A stretch of 64,000 bases of DNA from Cryptomeria japonica (lineage: Eukaryota; Streptophyta; Pinopsida; Cupressales; Cupressaceae). Shown here piece by piece: positions 33,371 to 44,891 of this stretch; position 1 is the first letter of the stretch, and each line of letters begins with the position of its first letter. The stretch spans positions 339,058,502 to 339,122,501 of the forward strand of contig NC_081414.1 in NCBI RefSeq assembly GCF_030272615.1, read 5' to 3'. The translations under genes were made by a program, and so were the position numbers. The notes beneath the pieces were generated by a model. That model was not told the DNA's origin. It saw only the letters and a program-made list of their open reading frames with translations, and did not search any database.

Positions 33371-34286
33371 AGTGTCCCTTTTTGACATTTTCTTTTCATG
33401 TAGTTACATTGTTAGATGCTGCAAGTTTTCCCGTAGCTGTATATTTTCTTTCTTCTCTAGTTGTAGTCAAGTGGGATTGTGCAGTTGAATTAGTCAATTG
33501 TGCCCACATTTTTCTACACTCTTCTTATATATAAGGAGGACCCTCATTTGTATTTTTTTTCTTTTATTATGCTAATCAAAATTCTGCTGAATTTTTGTCT
33601 CAACTAAGACTTTGAGCTTTTTCTGTGAAGATTTGATCAAGCAAATAAAGAAAACAATTTTATTTGATCCCAAACTTTGCATTGTGTCAAAAAATGTTTA
33701 TATGAGTTGATGTTCTTGCATTCATGACTTATATATGTTCTTGAATTTCTTGATATATGAGGTATTGTTAAGTAAGTAAAAGAGCTCTTGAATTGTGAAA
33801 GTAGACTTTGTGCTCCTTGAATATTTTGGGAAATTTTCTATTGTTAAGTGATTAGTAGTAGGCTTTGTATTGCTACTATTGCTTTTAGTTTTAAGGATGA
33901 AGGAATTATACTTGAATACTTTGAGCTACAAGATTGAATTCCAAGTACCATTGTGATATTTAGTTAAGTTAGTGTTATATTCAAGAAAGACACTGTGTTT
34001 CTTGCTTATAAAATCTTGGTATAGTTTGTTGGATTAATTCGTTCATTTCTGTAAGTATCAAAGTGATAGGGAAATTATAACAAAGTGGAGGGATAATACA
34101 TTAACTCTGAAAAAAGAGAGTTATATGCCCAACACTAACCCACAGGTTTTAATTTCTTATTAATTAGATAGGAAATTTCAAAGGGAACCTCCCTTTGATG
34201 AGAGGAGAGATTAATTTCTCAACATAGATATGTGTGAATCATATATCTTGTCATTGGTACGCTATTGACAAAATATTCACCCAACA
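33371..34286 (+). promoter_or_regulatory. Putative promoter and terminal segment of the 6-kb unit
   Basis: Non-coding sequence contains CTTCTTATATATAAGGAGGA at 33521-33540, a good plant TATA box context, followed by a T-rich stretch. The solo Gypsy LTR at 22114-22851 has a similar word (CTTCTATATAAGGAG). If the unit is a giant LTR, this would be the U3/R boundary with R-U5 downstream. That interpretation is inference. Confidence 0.4.
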
Positions 34287-34291
34287 GAATG

Positions 34292-35356
34292 GCAGGTTCT
34301 AGAGCACCTTCCTTGATAGCTAAGAATACCCATTCTTTTCCATTGTTGGATCCACTAGCTGAATCTTTTGCCGGTTCATCATCAAAATCATTAGTTACAC
34401 CTTCCTCATTAACATAGTAGCTTAGCATAGTAGCTTGATTTGTCTTTGTTCCTCCTATACTTATTCTTGTTCTGATATTCATGGTTATGATTAAAAGATC
34501 ATCTAGCTTTTTCTTCAAATCTTGAATTCCTCTCAGGACATCTAGATGCAAAATGACCTATCTTATTACATGCAAAACATTTGAAAGGTGATTTTCCTTC
34601 ATACTTACTTCCTGTCAGACCTTTAGGTACCCTTCTAGCAAACAGGGCTTCAAGTTGCTCAAGCTCTTCATCTTATTTCTTCATATCCTCTAGTTCCTTC
34701 ACATATAGTTCTTTCCAATCACTCTTGTCAGTTGATGATTTAGATGCCTTGAATGTAGAATCTATCTTTCTAGCTCCTTGAGGACCAAATTCTTCAAGCT
34801 CAAAAGTAGATAAATTTACGACAAAAATATCCCTATTGACAAAAGAGTTAGATATTGTTCTCAGCTCATTAATTGCAGTAGCCTTCATTTTGTAAGCTGG
34901 TTGCAAAGCTCTCAATACTTTAGAAATGATCTCATATTCACTTTGAGATCCACCACAAAATTGAATTCCCAAGACAATTTCATTGACTCTTTCCATAAAA
35001 GCAACAATACTTTCATCTTCCTCCATTATCAAGCTCTCATATCTCACCCAATAACCATCAAGTTTGGTAATTTTAAAGGCAGAGTCACCTTCATTCAGAG
35101 TCTCCAACTTATCCCATATAGGTTTTGCATATGATTTATCCGTTAATCCCATTACTTGTTGATCTGAAGGGGCGCTCAAAAGGGATTCTCTAGCTCTGTA
35201 GTCATTTTCAATGTTCTTATCCAAGTCTATCAGAGGAGGATTTCCAGATGTCGGATCGTAAGGAGTATAGCCTTTCTTAGTGATCTACCAAATCTCTTTG
35301 CTAAGAGATCTTAGATGAGTCTCCATCTGAAGCTTCCATACTCTGTAATTTGTTCC
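34292..35356 (-). pseudogene. Copia copy 1: gag
   Basis: In element order, from 35356, the frame has GTNYRVWKLQMETHLRSL and then ETLNEGDSAFKITKLDGYWV, FMERVNEIVLGIQFCGG and VLRALQPAYKMKATAINELR, all characteristic of the Copia gag (UBN2/retrotran_gag_2) of this family. Near 34580 the knuckle-containing region follows, and near 34340-34420 an acidic DSASGSNNGKEWVFLA segment that precedes the protease. The open frame at 35224-34673 is 183 codons; other parts are broken by stops and shifts. The gag is close in sequence to that of the element at 58.3-59.4 kb. Its first 173 bp are duplicated in inverted orientation upstream. Confidence 0.88.
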
Positions 35357-35552
35357 TTTAAGCCTAGGGTTGTCCTTCTGGAACAAATTACAGAGTATGG
35401 AAGCTTCAGATGGAGACTCATCTAAGATCTCTTAGCAAAGAGATTTGGTAGATCACTAAGAAAGGCTATACTCCTTACGATCCGACATCTGGAAATCCTC
35501 CTCTGATAGACTTGGATAAGAACATTGAAAATGACTACAGAGCTAGAGAATC
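35184..35552. repeat. 173-bp inverted duplication of the gag start, 23-bp spacer
   Basis: Left arm 35184-35356 and right arm 35380-35552 are reverse complements with no mismatch that I could find and no indel, separated by 23 bp (35357-35379). The left arm and the spacer are the genuine gag start. The right arm is an inverted extra copy placed between gag and the PBS region (CTTAACCGCTTGAGGAA on the minus strand at 35553-35569). Such a structure fits a template switch during reverse transcription or later repair. Confidence 0.92.
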
Positions 35553-35599
35553 TTCCTCAAGCGGTTAAGCTTCTCCAGAGAGGACCAGGCTCTGATAAG

Positions 35600-36446
35600 A
35601 ATCTTGAAGTTAACTACAAGAATAGCATCTCCTATGCCTGAGAATAGTTCCAGTTAAGCTCAATACTAGAGATCTTAAACCTTTTACTCAAACCCAATTC
35701 GATCACCTATGATCGACCAAAACCACTACATATAATTACATCTTTATTCGCACACAGATAATCCTATAACCCATGATCTACAAAGAGATCTTACATCATA
35801 TTTATACAAACCCAAGACCTAAATAATTAGGTCGGCCACCTAAAAGATAATACAATAAATATATTACATAAACATGCAAACTAATGATAACCCAAGTCAG
35901 AAAGAGAGTGAAACAACATTAAACAAACAATAAATCCAACCAGTAATGCATCGAGAGCATCCACCAAAACATTACATAAACCGGTCCATAACCTAGGAGA
36001 ATAACACATAATAGCACCAAACCTAAAATAGGTCACCATAAGCCAAATGCAACACCATCGATCAATTGAAACACGAACATGATAACCATCAATATCTTGA
36101 GAACCTTCCTAGAAGCTACACCAACACCACTTATCAAATGCATCAAAAGATCTTCAACAAAGCTCTATCGGTAAAACCCTTACCGTTAACCAAAAGGCTT
36201 ACTAGAACATATGATAGGTTCCAGATCACCAAATCTTGAACTAACTAGATGTGACACACACATGAATAACTAAACCAAACCGGTTCCACCAAATTGAATG
36301 TACCAGAGAATACCAGAGATGGTCTCTAGATTAAAATCATAATCCAACCACTCTACCGAAACCTGGTAGACAACCAAACAAGATAGTGTTGACATGAATG
36401 ACAAAAATCAATGCAACACATAATCAATTCCTCCAAATTGCCAACA
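35600..36446 (-). repeat. LTR b of the Copia composite, truncated
   Basis: It matches about 24045-24871 of LTR a. It ends on the plus strand with AAATTGCCAACA and is followed by the PPT (36447-36458). About 350 bp of the other end are missing. Its broken end lies directly against a PBS-like word (minus strand TTATCAGAGCC, about 35588-35598), where TGGTATCAGAGC would be expected. It serves at once as the 5' LTR of copy 1 and the 3' LTR of copy 2. Confidence 0.85.
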
Positions 36447-37812
36447 ATCTCCCCTTTTGGCATTGATGGCAACACTGAATGTGAAAAACATCCAAATGCC
36501 AAGAAATGCCAAACAAGTCTCCCCCAATGGAAGATACCCATGAAATGATATATCAATGAATTTCTAAACCAATTAAATATCCATAGACCAAGCTCCCCCT
36601 ATGTCTAATATCTCTGTTAAGCTCTATTTTTCACATGTATATCTCTTTCCCTTTGACATCAATGCCATAAATATGACAAAAACATCAAAGAAAAATCATA
36701 GATCCTCTAAACCACAAAGCTGACTACTCCCCCTGAGTAGTAGCACCAACTCATCATTCTAGAATGAATGATAGTTCTGATAATGCATATCAAACTGATG
36801 CCAATCAGCATCACTTAAGTCTCTACTAGAGGGGCAGAGACCCCCAATCTATTTGTAAGGTACTCAAATAATTCCTTGAGTAAAGTTTCAGTGAAGATAT
36901 CTGCAATTTGCTCTTTAGTGTTAACATAAACCAATCTGACTTTAGTTGCTTCTACATTTTCCTTAAAAAATTTATACTTGATTGATATGTGCTTTGTCTT
37001 AGAATGAAATACTAGATTCTTTAATATGTCAATAGCAACACAGTTATCACAGTGAATAACTATCGGTTTATCACAATCTACCCTTATATCTTTCAACATT
37101 TTCTTCATCTATAGAACTTCTGTACAACTAGTAGTAAAAACAACATACTCATCTTTAGCAATAGATAAAGAAGCACATGACTATTTCTTGTTGATCCATG
37201 AAACAAGTTTCTTTCCAAGAAAGAAAGCTCCACTAGATGTGCTTTCCCGATCATCTATATCTCTAGCCCAATTTGCATCTATATATGCACATAGTGTAAA
37301 GTCATCATCTTTAGGATACCACAAACCATATTCAGTTGTTTTTTGTAAATATCTGAAAATCCTTTTCACTGCACTCTCATGATTCTCTCTTTTATCACTC
37401 TGATATCTTGATACAATACAAACTGCACTCATTATATCTAGTCTAGTCTGAGTCAAATATAACGAACCTCCAATCATATATTTATACATTGTAGGATTTA
37501 CCAAAGCTTATACATCTTTCTTTGTGAATTTCTCACTTGTAACCATAGGAGTACCAACCGGTTTAGAATTTTTCATACCAAATTTATTCAACAACTCTCA
37601 AGCATACTTAGTTTGACAAATGAAAATATATTTATTAGTCTGAGTAATCTGCAAACCTAAGAAAAATCTCATTTCTCCAATCATAAACATCTCAAATTCA
37701 TTCTTCATATTATCAGAGAATTCCATACATAACTTTTTTTCACCTCCAAAAATGATATCATCAACAAAGACCTCAACAATCAATATGTCATCATTAGTGA
37801 TCATGTAATATA
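36447..37812 (-). pseudogene. Copia copy 2: RNase H and end of RT only
   Basis: This is a second, partial internal region of the same family. In element order it has VFVDDIIFGGEKKLCMEF at about 37700-37780, then GGSLYLTQTRLDIMSAV and AYIDANWARD at 37181-37504, then HCDNCVAIDILKN and a stop at 36815. It starts abruptly inside RT near 37812, fused to the interior of LTR c, so gag, protease, integrase and most of RT are deleted. Single stops interrupt it. Similarity to copy 1 is very high by eye. Confidence 0.85.
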
Positions 37813-38720
37813 GGAAGGCACACTGCCTAGAGCACACTACTCATCACAAAAGAGCTTCACTGACTACATAAATCTTCAGACTACAATCTAGAAAGAAGAG
37901 TGAACTGCAAGAATATCATCTCCTATGCCTGAGTACAGTTCTAGTTAAGGTCAATACCGAAGGTCTTAAACCTCTTACTCAAACCCAATTCGATCACCTA
38001 TGATCGACCAAAACCTTTTCATATGATTACAACTTTATTTGCACACAAATAATCCCATAACCCATGATCTACAAAGAGATCTTACATCATATTTATACAA
38101 GCCCGGACCTAAACAATTAGGTCGGCCACCTAAAATATAATACAATAAATTCATTACATAAACTTGCAAACCAATGATAACCCAAATCGGTCAAAGACTG
38201 AAACAACATTAACCAAACAATAAATCTAACCAGTAACACTTCAGGAGCATCCACCCACACATTAAATAAACTGATCCATAACCTAGGAGAATAACATAGA
38301 ATAGCACTGGACCTAAAATAGGTCACCATAAGCCAAATACAACACCACCGATCAACTAGAACACAAACATGAGAACCATCAGTACCCTAACAACCTTCTA
38401 GATGCCGCACCAACACCACTTATCAAATCCATCAAAAGATCTTCAACAAAGCTCTGTCAATAAAACCCTTATCGGTAACCAAAAGGCTTACTAGAACATA
38501 TGATAGCTTCTAGATTACCAAATCCCAAACCAACTGAATACAACATGCACATGAATGATCGAACCAAACCAATTCCACCAAACTGAACGTACCGAAGAAT
38601 ACCGAAGATGCTCTCTAGATCAACATCCCAATCGAACCACTCTACTGGAACCCGATAGACAACCAAACAAGCTAGTGTTGAGATCAATGCAACACAATTA
38701 ATTCCTCCAAAGTTCCAACA
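37813..38720 (-). repeat. LTR c of the Copia composite, truncated
   Basis: It matches about 23960-24871 of LTR a, starting at GGAAGGCACACTGCC and ending on the plus strand AAGTTCCAACA. The end lost is the one that should join the PBS; instead it is fused to RT sequence of copy 2. Its outer end is followed by TGTTG, which pairs with AGTTG at 23674-23678 as the probable TSD. Confidence 0.85.
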
Positions 38721-38982
38721 TGTTGTGGTATGGAATCACTGCATTGAGGGAGAATGGCAGAATTCATGGAATGTCTTAAAGGCCATGATGAACAACTCTA
38801 CATACAGTTTGCAACCTCATGGAATAACAGGCGTGTCATGGTAGGTAGAATCTCTTTCGAGGTGACAGAGGAAGTCATAGATCAGGCAATCAACCTTTCC
38901 TTAGAAGGAAGAATATGTAAATGCAATATAGCTACACCACTAACAATGAAGGTCTAAATATATTTTTTAGAAGGAAGGAGAC
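38721..38982 (+). pseudogene. Slice 2 of the unknown ancient ORF
   Basis: A plus-strand open stretch of 67 codons from 38754 (MAEFMECLKGHDEQLYIQF, then GRISFEVTEEVIDQAINLSL) stops at 38957. In an adjoining frame the codons up to 38982 run on into 45516 across the Copia element that begins at 38983. The V-G-x-I-x-F-x-V-T-E-E-x-I pattern recalls extra proteins of unknown function carried by some large plant retrotransposons, but I cannot name a family. Confidence 0.5.
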
Positions 38983-39578
38983 TGTTAGTGCTATTTATTT
39001 TTTCTACACATATTATTTAAGATTTCTTAGGTTATTAGAAGTGGTTAATATGATGACACATGGTGAAATAATTTAGCTACATGTGTAACTCTCTACCTCA
39101 CATGGGTAGTTGAGTTACACACCCTCTTTTGTCTTGTTGTACCACCTCTCATAGCCACTATTTTGTCATTTCCTAAGTTTGTTATGGGGTAGTTGGGTTT
39201 CTCACCCTCTTTTGGCCTTATGTGTCGGCTTTCTCAACTCCTTTTCTATCTTCATGTAAGTAGGTTATGCCACATGTTTTGGCATTTACCAAGAAGATTA
39301 AATCTCCCACTTTTGTTGGTAATAGGAGATAATGCACCTCTTGGATGTATATTCTGTAATATTTTATATAATAAGCACTATACTCTCACCTTCACTAGTT
39401 CAGTGATAGCTCAGTGAAAGTCTTCTCCAAAATTCTCTTCTATTTCTATTTTTATCTCATATTAGATTTATCTTCATTCAGCTATTTTGATCTTAAATCA
39501 TCCATTGCTTGGAGTTGCATGTGATATGCAATCAACATCAGATCTTAGCTCGGTTCTTGCTTCTCGCTGAATCTAACA
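38983..39578 (+). repeat. 5' LTR of the 6.5-kb Copia element (596 bp)
   Basis: It starts TGTTAGTGCTATTTATT and ends CTGAATCTAACA, and is clearly homologous to 44892-45515 (624 bp). A TATA-like TATATAATAAGC word lies at about 39364-39375 in both copies. Confidence 0.93.
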
Positions 39579-39590
39579 TGGTATCAAAGT
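39579..39590 (+). promoter_or_regulatory. Primer-binding site (initiator tRNA-Met type)
   Basis: TGGTATCAAAGT abuts the 5' LTR. It differs at two bases from TGGTATCAGAGC, the complement of the plant initiator tRNA-Met 3' end that is used by most plant Copia elements. Confidence 0.85.
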
Positions 39591-40627
39591 CATGTTGTTT
39601 GGTATAGCTCATTATTTTTTCTGATTTATTTGAAAGATTTGAGACTATTAGATAGCTAATATTTTCTTTAAAAACCAAGTATTCTCTTCTCTTGCATTAT
39701 CGTGTGACTTGGAGAACCAAAATAGTTAAAAGGAAAATAAGCTTCTAGATTAATCTGGTTTATTATATATGTGCTCCTTTGAGATCTAGGTGATTGCAGT
39801 TTGTTGGTAATATTGGAAGCTTATTCAGCATTTCCAGAGTGTCCAAAAGGCTTGAGAAAGTTTAAAGTGACTTTTATTTCACCAAAATCAGATTTTGGAG
39901 CACACAATTAAAAAAAACTAGAGTGAAATCTTTTTACCAAAGCTATTTTCATTTCAGGTTTATAATTACAACTTTTGCTCATTTGTAGAAAATAATATTT
40001 TTTGGTTTTCTTCCCAACATCGAAAAACTTTGGGGTTTTTGATGGTGTTCCTAGAAAATTAGTACTTTTTGCAAAAATCAAGTTTGAATAGGGCATGCGC
40101 CATTTTTCTAGCTAGCAGATTTAGCAACCTCTCTTAAAAGTTGCATAACTTTTGCCTTGTGTGTCGCACTTTTGTGAACTATTACTTGACAAAAATATGG
40201 AAATGAGAACTTTCCATTCACATGGGTCTCATTGAAATATTCTACCTTTTTTTTTTTTATCAAATATTGTAGGTAGAATCAGTTGCATTTTTTTCTTCCC
40301 ACGGCTCATATCTTTCACCTCACAACTCTATTTTTCAAAAATGAATAGTTATTGGAAAGGTATTGAAGAATATTATGTAGCTATAAGGATAATTTTTTCA
40401 AATCTTGTGTTAAATTTATTTTTCTTAAAAATTTGTATTTCTAGTCATTGGAGCCTTAAAAGCATTGTAATCTGATAAAAGCCCTTGTCAACACACTAAT
40501 TATAAAGTGCCAACCTTTTAATATCTAGGGGGGTGATTTCATAGACTATTGGAAAGGGGGGGGTGTGTCTCGTGTGTCTTATTTCTTCCACTTTTCTTGA
40601 TTCATTACAATCTTCTTTTCTTCTATC

Positions 40628-41450
40628 ATGGATGCATCTACAGTTCCTCTTTTAACACTATACAATTATTTTAAATGGAATTCTAAGATGATAATTATCT
40701 GAAAAGACATGGATATCATTATGTTACAATGGGACTTGAATCTGAACCTCAGGATGATGCATAAAAGATTAAATGGTTTAATAAATGTTATGAAGCTTTT
40801 GGTACTTTATGTATGTTAGTCTCCCTTGACCTTCTTTTTCATATTGAATCTACCACTACACCAAATGGAGTGTGGACCACTTTGGAAAACCTATTTGGTA
40901 AGAAGGATGAGCTAAGAGGTCATCAGTTGGAGAGTGAACTCATAGGGTTGAATCTAACCAATTTTGACAGTATACAAGACTTATTCACAAAACTTAAGTC
41001 TATAAGATTGTAGTTGGAACAATGTGGAACTAAGAAAGATGATAAGCAACGGATCTTGAGTATTCTTTCTAAGCTTGGTCCTAATTATTTAGTGTTTGTT
41101 TCTACATTCTATGCTACAAAATGTGCCCTAGGTACCACATTCAAAATGCATTCTCTACATGAATTTGATGCAGAAATTACTAGGGAGCAAGAAAAATTGG
41201 TTTCAATGGGTATAATAAAACCCTCTAAGTCACATGCCTTAGTTTTAAATCAAGGCACAAAAGAACGAAAAGGGTCTAGTAAGTACGACAAGAAACAAAA
41301 AAACCAAGGAGAGAAGAAGAACAAAAATTTGCTACTTCAAAAGTAGATAATCAAACCTCTTCATCAAAAGGTGAAAACCCTAAGAAGGAGAAGGTCAAGT
41401 TACTGTAAGAGGCCTAACCATGATAAAAATAAGTGTTTAAATAAATAGAT
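40628..41450 (+). pseudogene. Copia (6.5 kb) gag
   Basis: From an ATG at 40628 the frame begins MDASTVPLLT and then breaks. Open parts at 40813-41013 and 41014-41346 carry PNGVWTTLENLFGKKDELRG and LSILSKLGPNYLVFVSTFYA, typical of the Copia gag_2/UBN2 domain. A Lys-rich tail leads to a short C-K-R-P-N-H-D-K-N-K-C segment near 41405-41440, which may be a damaged zinc knuckle. About 1 kb of leader (39591-40627) separates the PBS from this start, and I see no gene in it. Confidence 0.85.
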
Positions 41451-42900
41451 TGATCACCTTTTACATCTTCTTGAAAAGAATAATATCATGGTGCCTGATT
41501 CAATCAAATAGAGTTCATTAGAAGGATCTTCAGAGGACATAGATAAGAGTAAGGGGAAAGGAAAGGGTAAGGCCGTAGTCATTGTTGCTTCACAAACCAG
41601 TTCTTGGATAATTGACTTGGGTTCTTTGCACCACATGGCTTCTTTAGAAGATGATTTCACCTCTTTAGAGACATGTTCTATGCCTACCATACTAATGGGT
41701 GATGACACTCTAGTTGAAGTGCATGGGAGAGGATCTATTGATGTGGGTGAAGGAACATTTGAGGATGTCCTTTGTGTTCCATCTTTATCAACTAATCTCT
41801 TATCTATTTATCATATTGCTCACACTAGTTTTGGCAAGTGAGTTGAGTTCACACCGGATAGAGTGGTAATCAATGAAAAGCATAATGGGTCGACTATTGT
41901 TGTGGGAGAAGTAGATCATCATTCTAGATTATATTAGTTTTCTTACTTTGTTACTGACTCTCCTTTGATATTGTTACTCACTCATGTGGATGAGGTGAGT
42001 TGTTTGTGGTGTCAATGGTTTGGCCACTTGAACTTTCGTTACTTCCAACAACTCAGTCAACAAGGCATGGTTTCAGGGTTGCCTTCTATTCGATTTTCTG
42101 ATGGAGTTTGCAAAGGATGCATTCTTGGTAAGCATCCCGAGGAGAAGTATGATAAAAGAAAATCATGGAGAGCTACATAGCTATTGGAGTTGGTACATAG
42201 TGACTTGGCAGGACCATTTCCACAACCATCTTTTAGTAGGGCTAGATATGTCTTGACATTTATTGATGACTTTTCTAGATATATATGGGTTTACTTTTTG
42301 ACAAAAAATTCTGAAGTCTTTGAGAATTTTGTAGATTTCAAAGATTTTGTAGAGAAAAAATCTAGGAAGTTCATCAAGATTTTGTGTACGGATAATGGGG
42401 TGAATACATTAAAAATCAGTTTGAACAATTTTGTGCTTTAGAAGGTATCAACATGCTGCACACAATTCCATAGAATCCTCAATAGAATGGTGTCACAGAA
42501 TGCAAGAATAGGTCCTTAAAGAAGATGGCCAATTGTATGATTCAATCCAAATATTTAGCACCTCAATATTGCATAGAGGCTATCAACTATGTGTGTTACA
42601 TCCAGAACCAAGTTCCTCACAAATCTGTGAAGGGGGTAACTCCTTTTCAATCTTAGACTGGTCAGAAACCTATAGTTAAGCACTTCAGAGTGTTTGGTTC
42701 TCTTGCATGGTCCCACATTTTAGCAAAGAAATGCAAGGCCATGGATCCACATAGAAATCCTTGTATATTTGCTGGGTATCTAGATGATGTCAAAGGGTAT
42801 ATACTTCTCCATCCCACTATGCATGAGTTGTTCATTGAGAGAAGCATTCATTTTGAGGAGAGTTCTTCTAGTTCTTCTCATACCACTTCTCCATCCACTA
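41451..42900 (+). pseudogene. Copia (6.5 kb) protease and integrase
   Basis: The protease site reads SSWIIDLGSLHHMAS at 41599-41643, where D-S-G has become D-L-G. The pre-integrase zinc region follows (WCQWFGHLNFRYFQQL...CKGCILGKH, about 42007-42135). The integrase core has LVHSDLAGPF (first Asp kept), FIDDFSRYIWVYFLTKN, LCTDNG (second Asp kept), and then a frame change. The region with NRMVSQNARIGP-like damage replaces the Glu motif (family form: NGVAERKNR). The C-terminal part HFRVFGSLAWSHILAKK lies near 42680-42740. Confidence 0.85.
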
Positions 42901-43199
42901 TCACATTTGATACATTGCATCATGATGATAGCTTTTCAGAGGATATTGATCCTCCTAATCTTGATGAGGAATCTTCTTCCTCCACTTTAGATGGTGACAA
43001 TAATGACAAGGATTCACATTCCTCTCATAGTCATCATTCAAAGGTTTATGATTCTACCGCAGACTCTATAGCCTCAATGCCTCTTTGGGCTCAACAAACA
43101 TTTGAGTTAGCAAGAGATTATCTTGGTGATCCATCAGATACTAGAACAAGGTCACAATTTCAATAGGCTCCACATCTCTTCATTGCTTTAGCTTCTAAT

Positions 43200-44877
43200 C
43201 CACATTTTTTTTTAGAAACTTCAGGTGTTCTTGAGTGGGATGTTGCAATGCAAGAAGGGTTTAATTCCTTAGAAAGGAATCACACAAGGGATTTAGTTCC
43301 TCTTCCCAAGGGAAGGAAAATTGTTCGATGCAACTGGATCTATCAAACAAAATTTATAGCAGATGGGTCGATTGATAAGTATAAGGTTCACTTGGTAGCA
43401 AAAGGATTTTCCCAAGTTCCAGGGATTGATTACTCTGAGACTTTTTCTCCAGTTGCTTAGATGAATTCCATTCAACTTGTCCTTGCTATAGTTGTATCCC
43501 ATCATTGGTAAATTCATTAGATGGATGTGAAGAGTACATTTCTTCATGGTGACCTTTTGGAGGAAATGTACATGGAGTAGCCATAGGGGCTTGTTCAGGA
43601 TCCTTCACTTGTGTGTTGACTTTGAAAGTCTCTCTATGGACTCAAATAGACTCCTCGAGCTTGGTATGCCAAGATGGACTCATTCCTTTTGATAGTTGGT
43701 TTCACTCAATACCATTCTGATCCAAACATATACATTTTGCAGTAGGATGATACTCTCACATTTTTGGTCCTATATGTTGATGACTTGTTGATCATAGGGA
43801 ATCACTCATCCACCATCAAGGGAGTTAAAACTTCTCTACATGATAGATTTTTGATGTCAAACTTGGGTCTTTTGTATTACTTCTTATGGATCGAGATCAC
43901 TACGTCTTCTTTCAGTATCTTCCTTGGACAACCCAAGTATAAACTCGATATGCTCTTCATATTTCACATGGTTGATTGCAAGCCTGCACCTACTCTATTT
44001 TTATCAGGGGTCAAACTTGAGGCTAAGTGCTATTCACCCTTGGTTGATGGCACTCTACACCAACAACTTGTTAGGAGTCTCATCTACTTGACTCATATGA
44101 GACCCAATATTTCATATGTTGTGGGCATGGTCTCTAGAATCATGTAGGAGCCACAAGAATTGCATTGGAAAGTAGCTATACGGATCCTCCACAATATTCA
44201 AGGGACTCACAATTATGGAATTCAGTATGCAGTAGGCATGGTTATTAACTTGGTGGGATAGATAGATTCAGATTGGGCAGGTGATTCTTAGGATCGTAAG
44301 TCTACTTCAGGGTATTTCTTCTCACTTGGTTCTGGTCCAATTTACTGGTCAAGAAAGAAGAAGTTTGCAATTTCCCTTTCACTGATAGAGGCTAAGTATT
44401 GAGGAGCAGTCAATGCCACCATTGAGGCTATATTGCTTCAGAATATTCTCATTGAGTTTGGTATTCAAATTAGAAAGCCTAACATCATCTTTTGTGATAA
44501 TTAGAGTGATATACAGATCTCAAGAAATCCAATTCATCACCAGAGGATGAAACACATTGAGATACATATGCGCTACATTCAGGAGCTAATTCAGGAAGGC
44601 ATCTTTGATCTTAAGTATTCTTCTACATTGGAGCAGATTGCGGACATCTTCACCAAACCCTTTACTGAAAGAGAGTTCCTTCATTTGTTATCTTTGTTTG
44701 GGATGCGAGCTGTCTACTTCAGAAAGGGCTTCTTAGTCCTTCATTTTTCTCTCTCTCTATTTAAGGGGGGGTATTCCTCTTATAGGGTGGCTTCTTATTT
44801 TATGGGGGATATCTATGTACATGGGTACCTAACATGGACTCATTTTTTGGGACCCATATTTTCACCCACTTAAGCTA
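43200..44877 (+). pseudogene. Copia (6.5 kb) reverse transcriptase and RNase H
   Basis: The RT starts near 43230 with [20 protein letters not shown] and [20 protein letters not shown], then [15 protein letters not shown]. At 43764 comes VLYVDDLLIIGNHSS, an intact YVDD box. RNase H landmarks are IDSDWAGDS near 44265, KSTSGYFFSLGSGPIYWSRK, IFCDN near 44490 and EQIADIFTKPFTEREFLHLL at 44631-44690. At least ten single stops occur. Several of them, such as the one after FSPVA and the one in GLK*TPRAW, lie where Gln or Arg is conserved in the family. Confidence 0.88.
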
Positions 44878-44891
44878 TGCTTAAGGGGAGG
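44878..44891 (+). promoter_or_regulatory. Polypurine tract of the 6.5-kb Copia element
   Basis: GCTTAAGGGGAGG lies immediately before the 3' LTR start TGTTAG at 44892. Confidence 0.75.

Larger units (their letters stand above)
28300..34286 (+). mobile_element. 6-kb unit with LTR-like ends, palindrome array and unknown ORF
   Basis: The borders are well supported. GAATG flanks both sides (28295-28299 and 34287-34291), the ends read TGTTGTCC and CACCCAACA, and the codons of the host Copia copy resume in frame when the unit and one GAATG are removed. A 5-bp TSD with TG...CA ends is the hallmark of LTR integration. I could not find any segment repeated at the two ends, as a two-LTR element requires. 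The unit contains a palindrome array (28468-29610), a degenerate ORF of about 1,200 codons (29633-33370), and a TATA box (TTATATATAAGG, 33524-33535) followed by about 750 bp. A giant solo LTR with its U3 holding the array and ORF would fit; another class of element is possible. Confidence 0.75.
23679..38720 (-). mobile_element. Composite of two Copia copies: LTR-internal-LTR-partial internal-LTR
   Basis: Three LTRs of one Copia family, all on the minus strand, lie at 23679-24871, about 35600-36446 and about 37813-38720. Between the first two is a nearly whole internal region (RNase H, RT, integrase, protease, gag). Between the last two is only the RNase H and the end of RT of a second copy. 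The outer flanks AGTTG (23674-23678) and TGTTG (38721-38725) match at four of five positions, so the whole block probably derives from one insertion site. Unequal or illegitimate recombination between copies would give this layout. A 6-kb unit (28300-34286) is nested in the first internal region. Confidence 0.85.
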
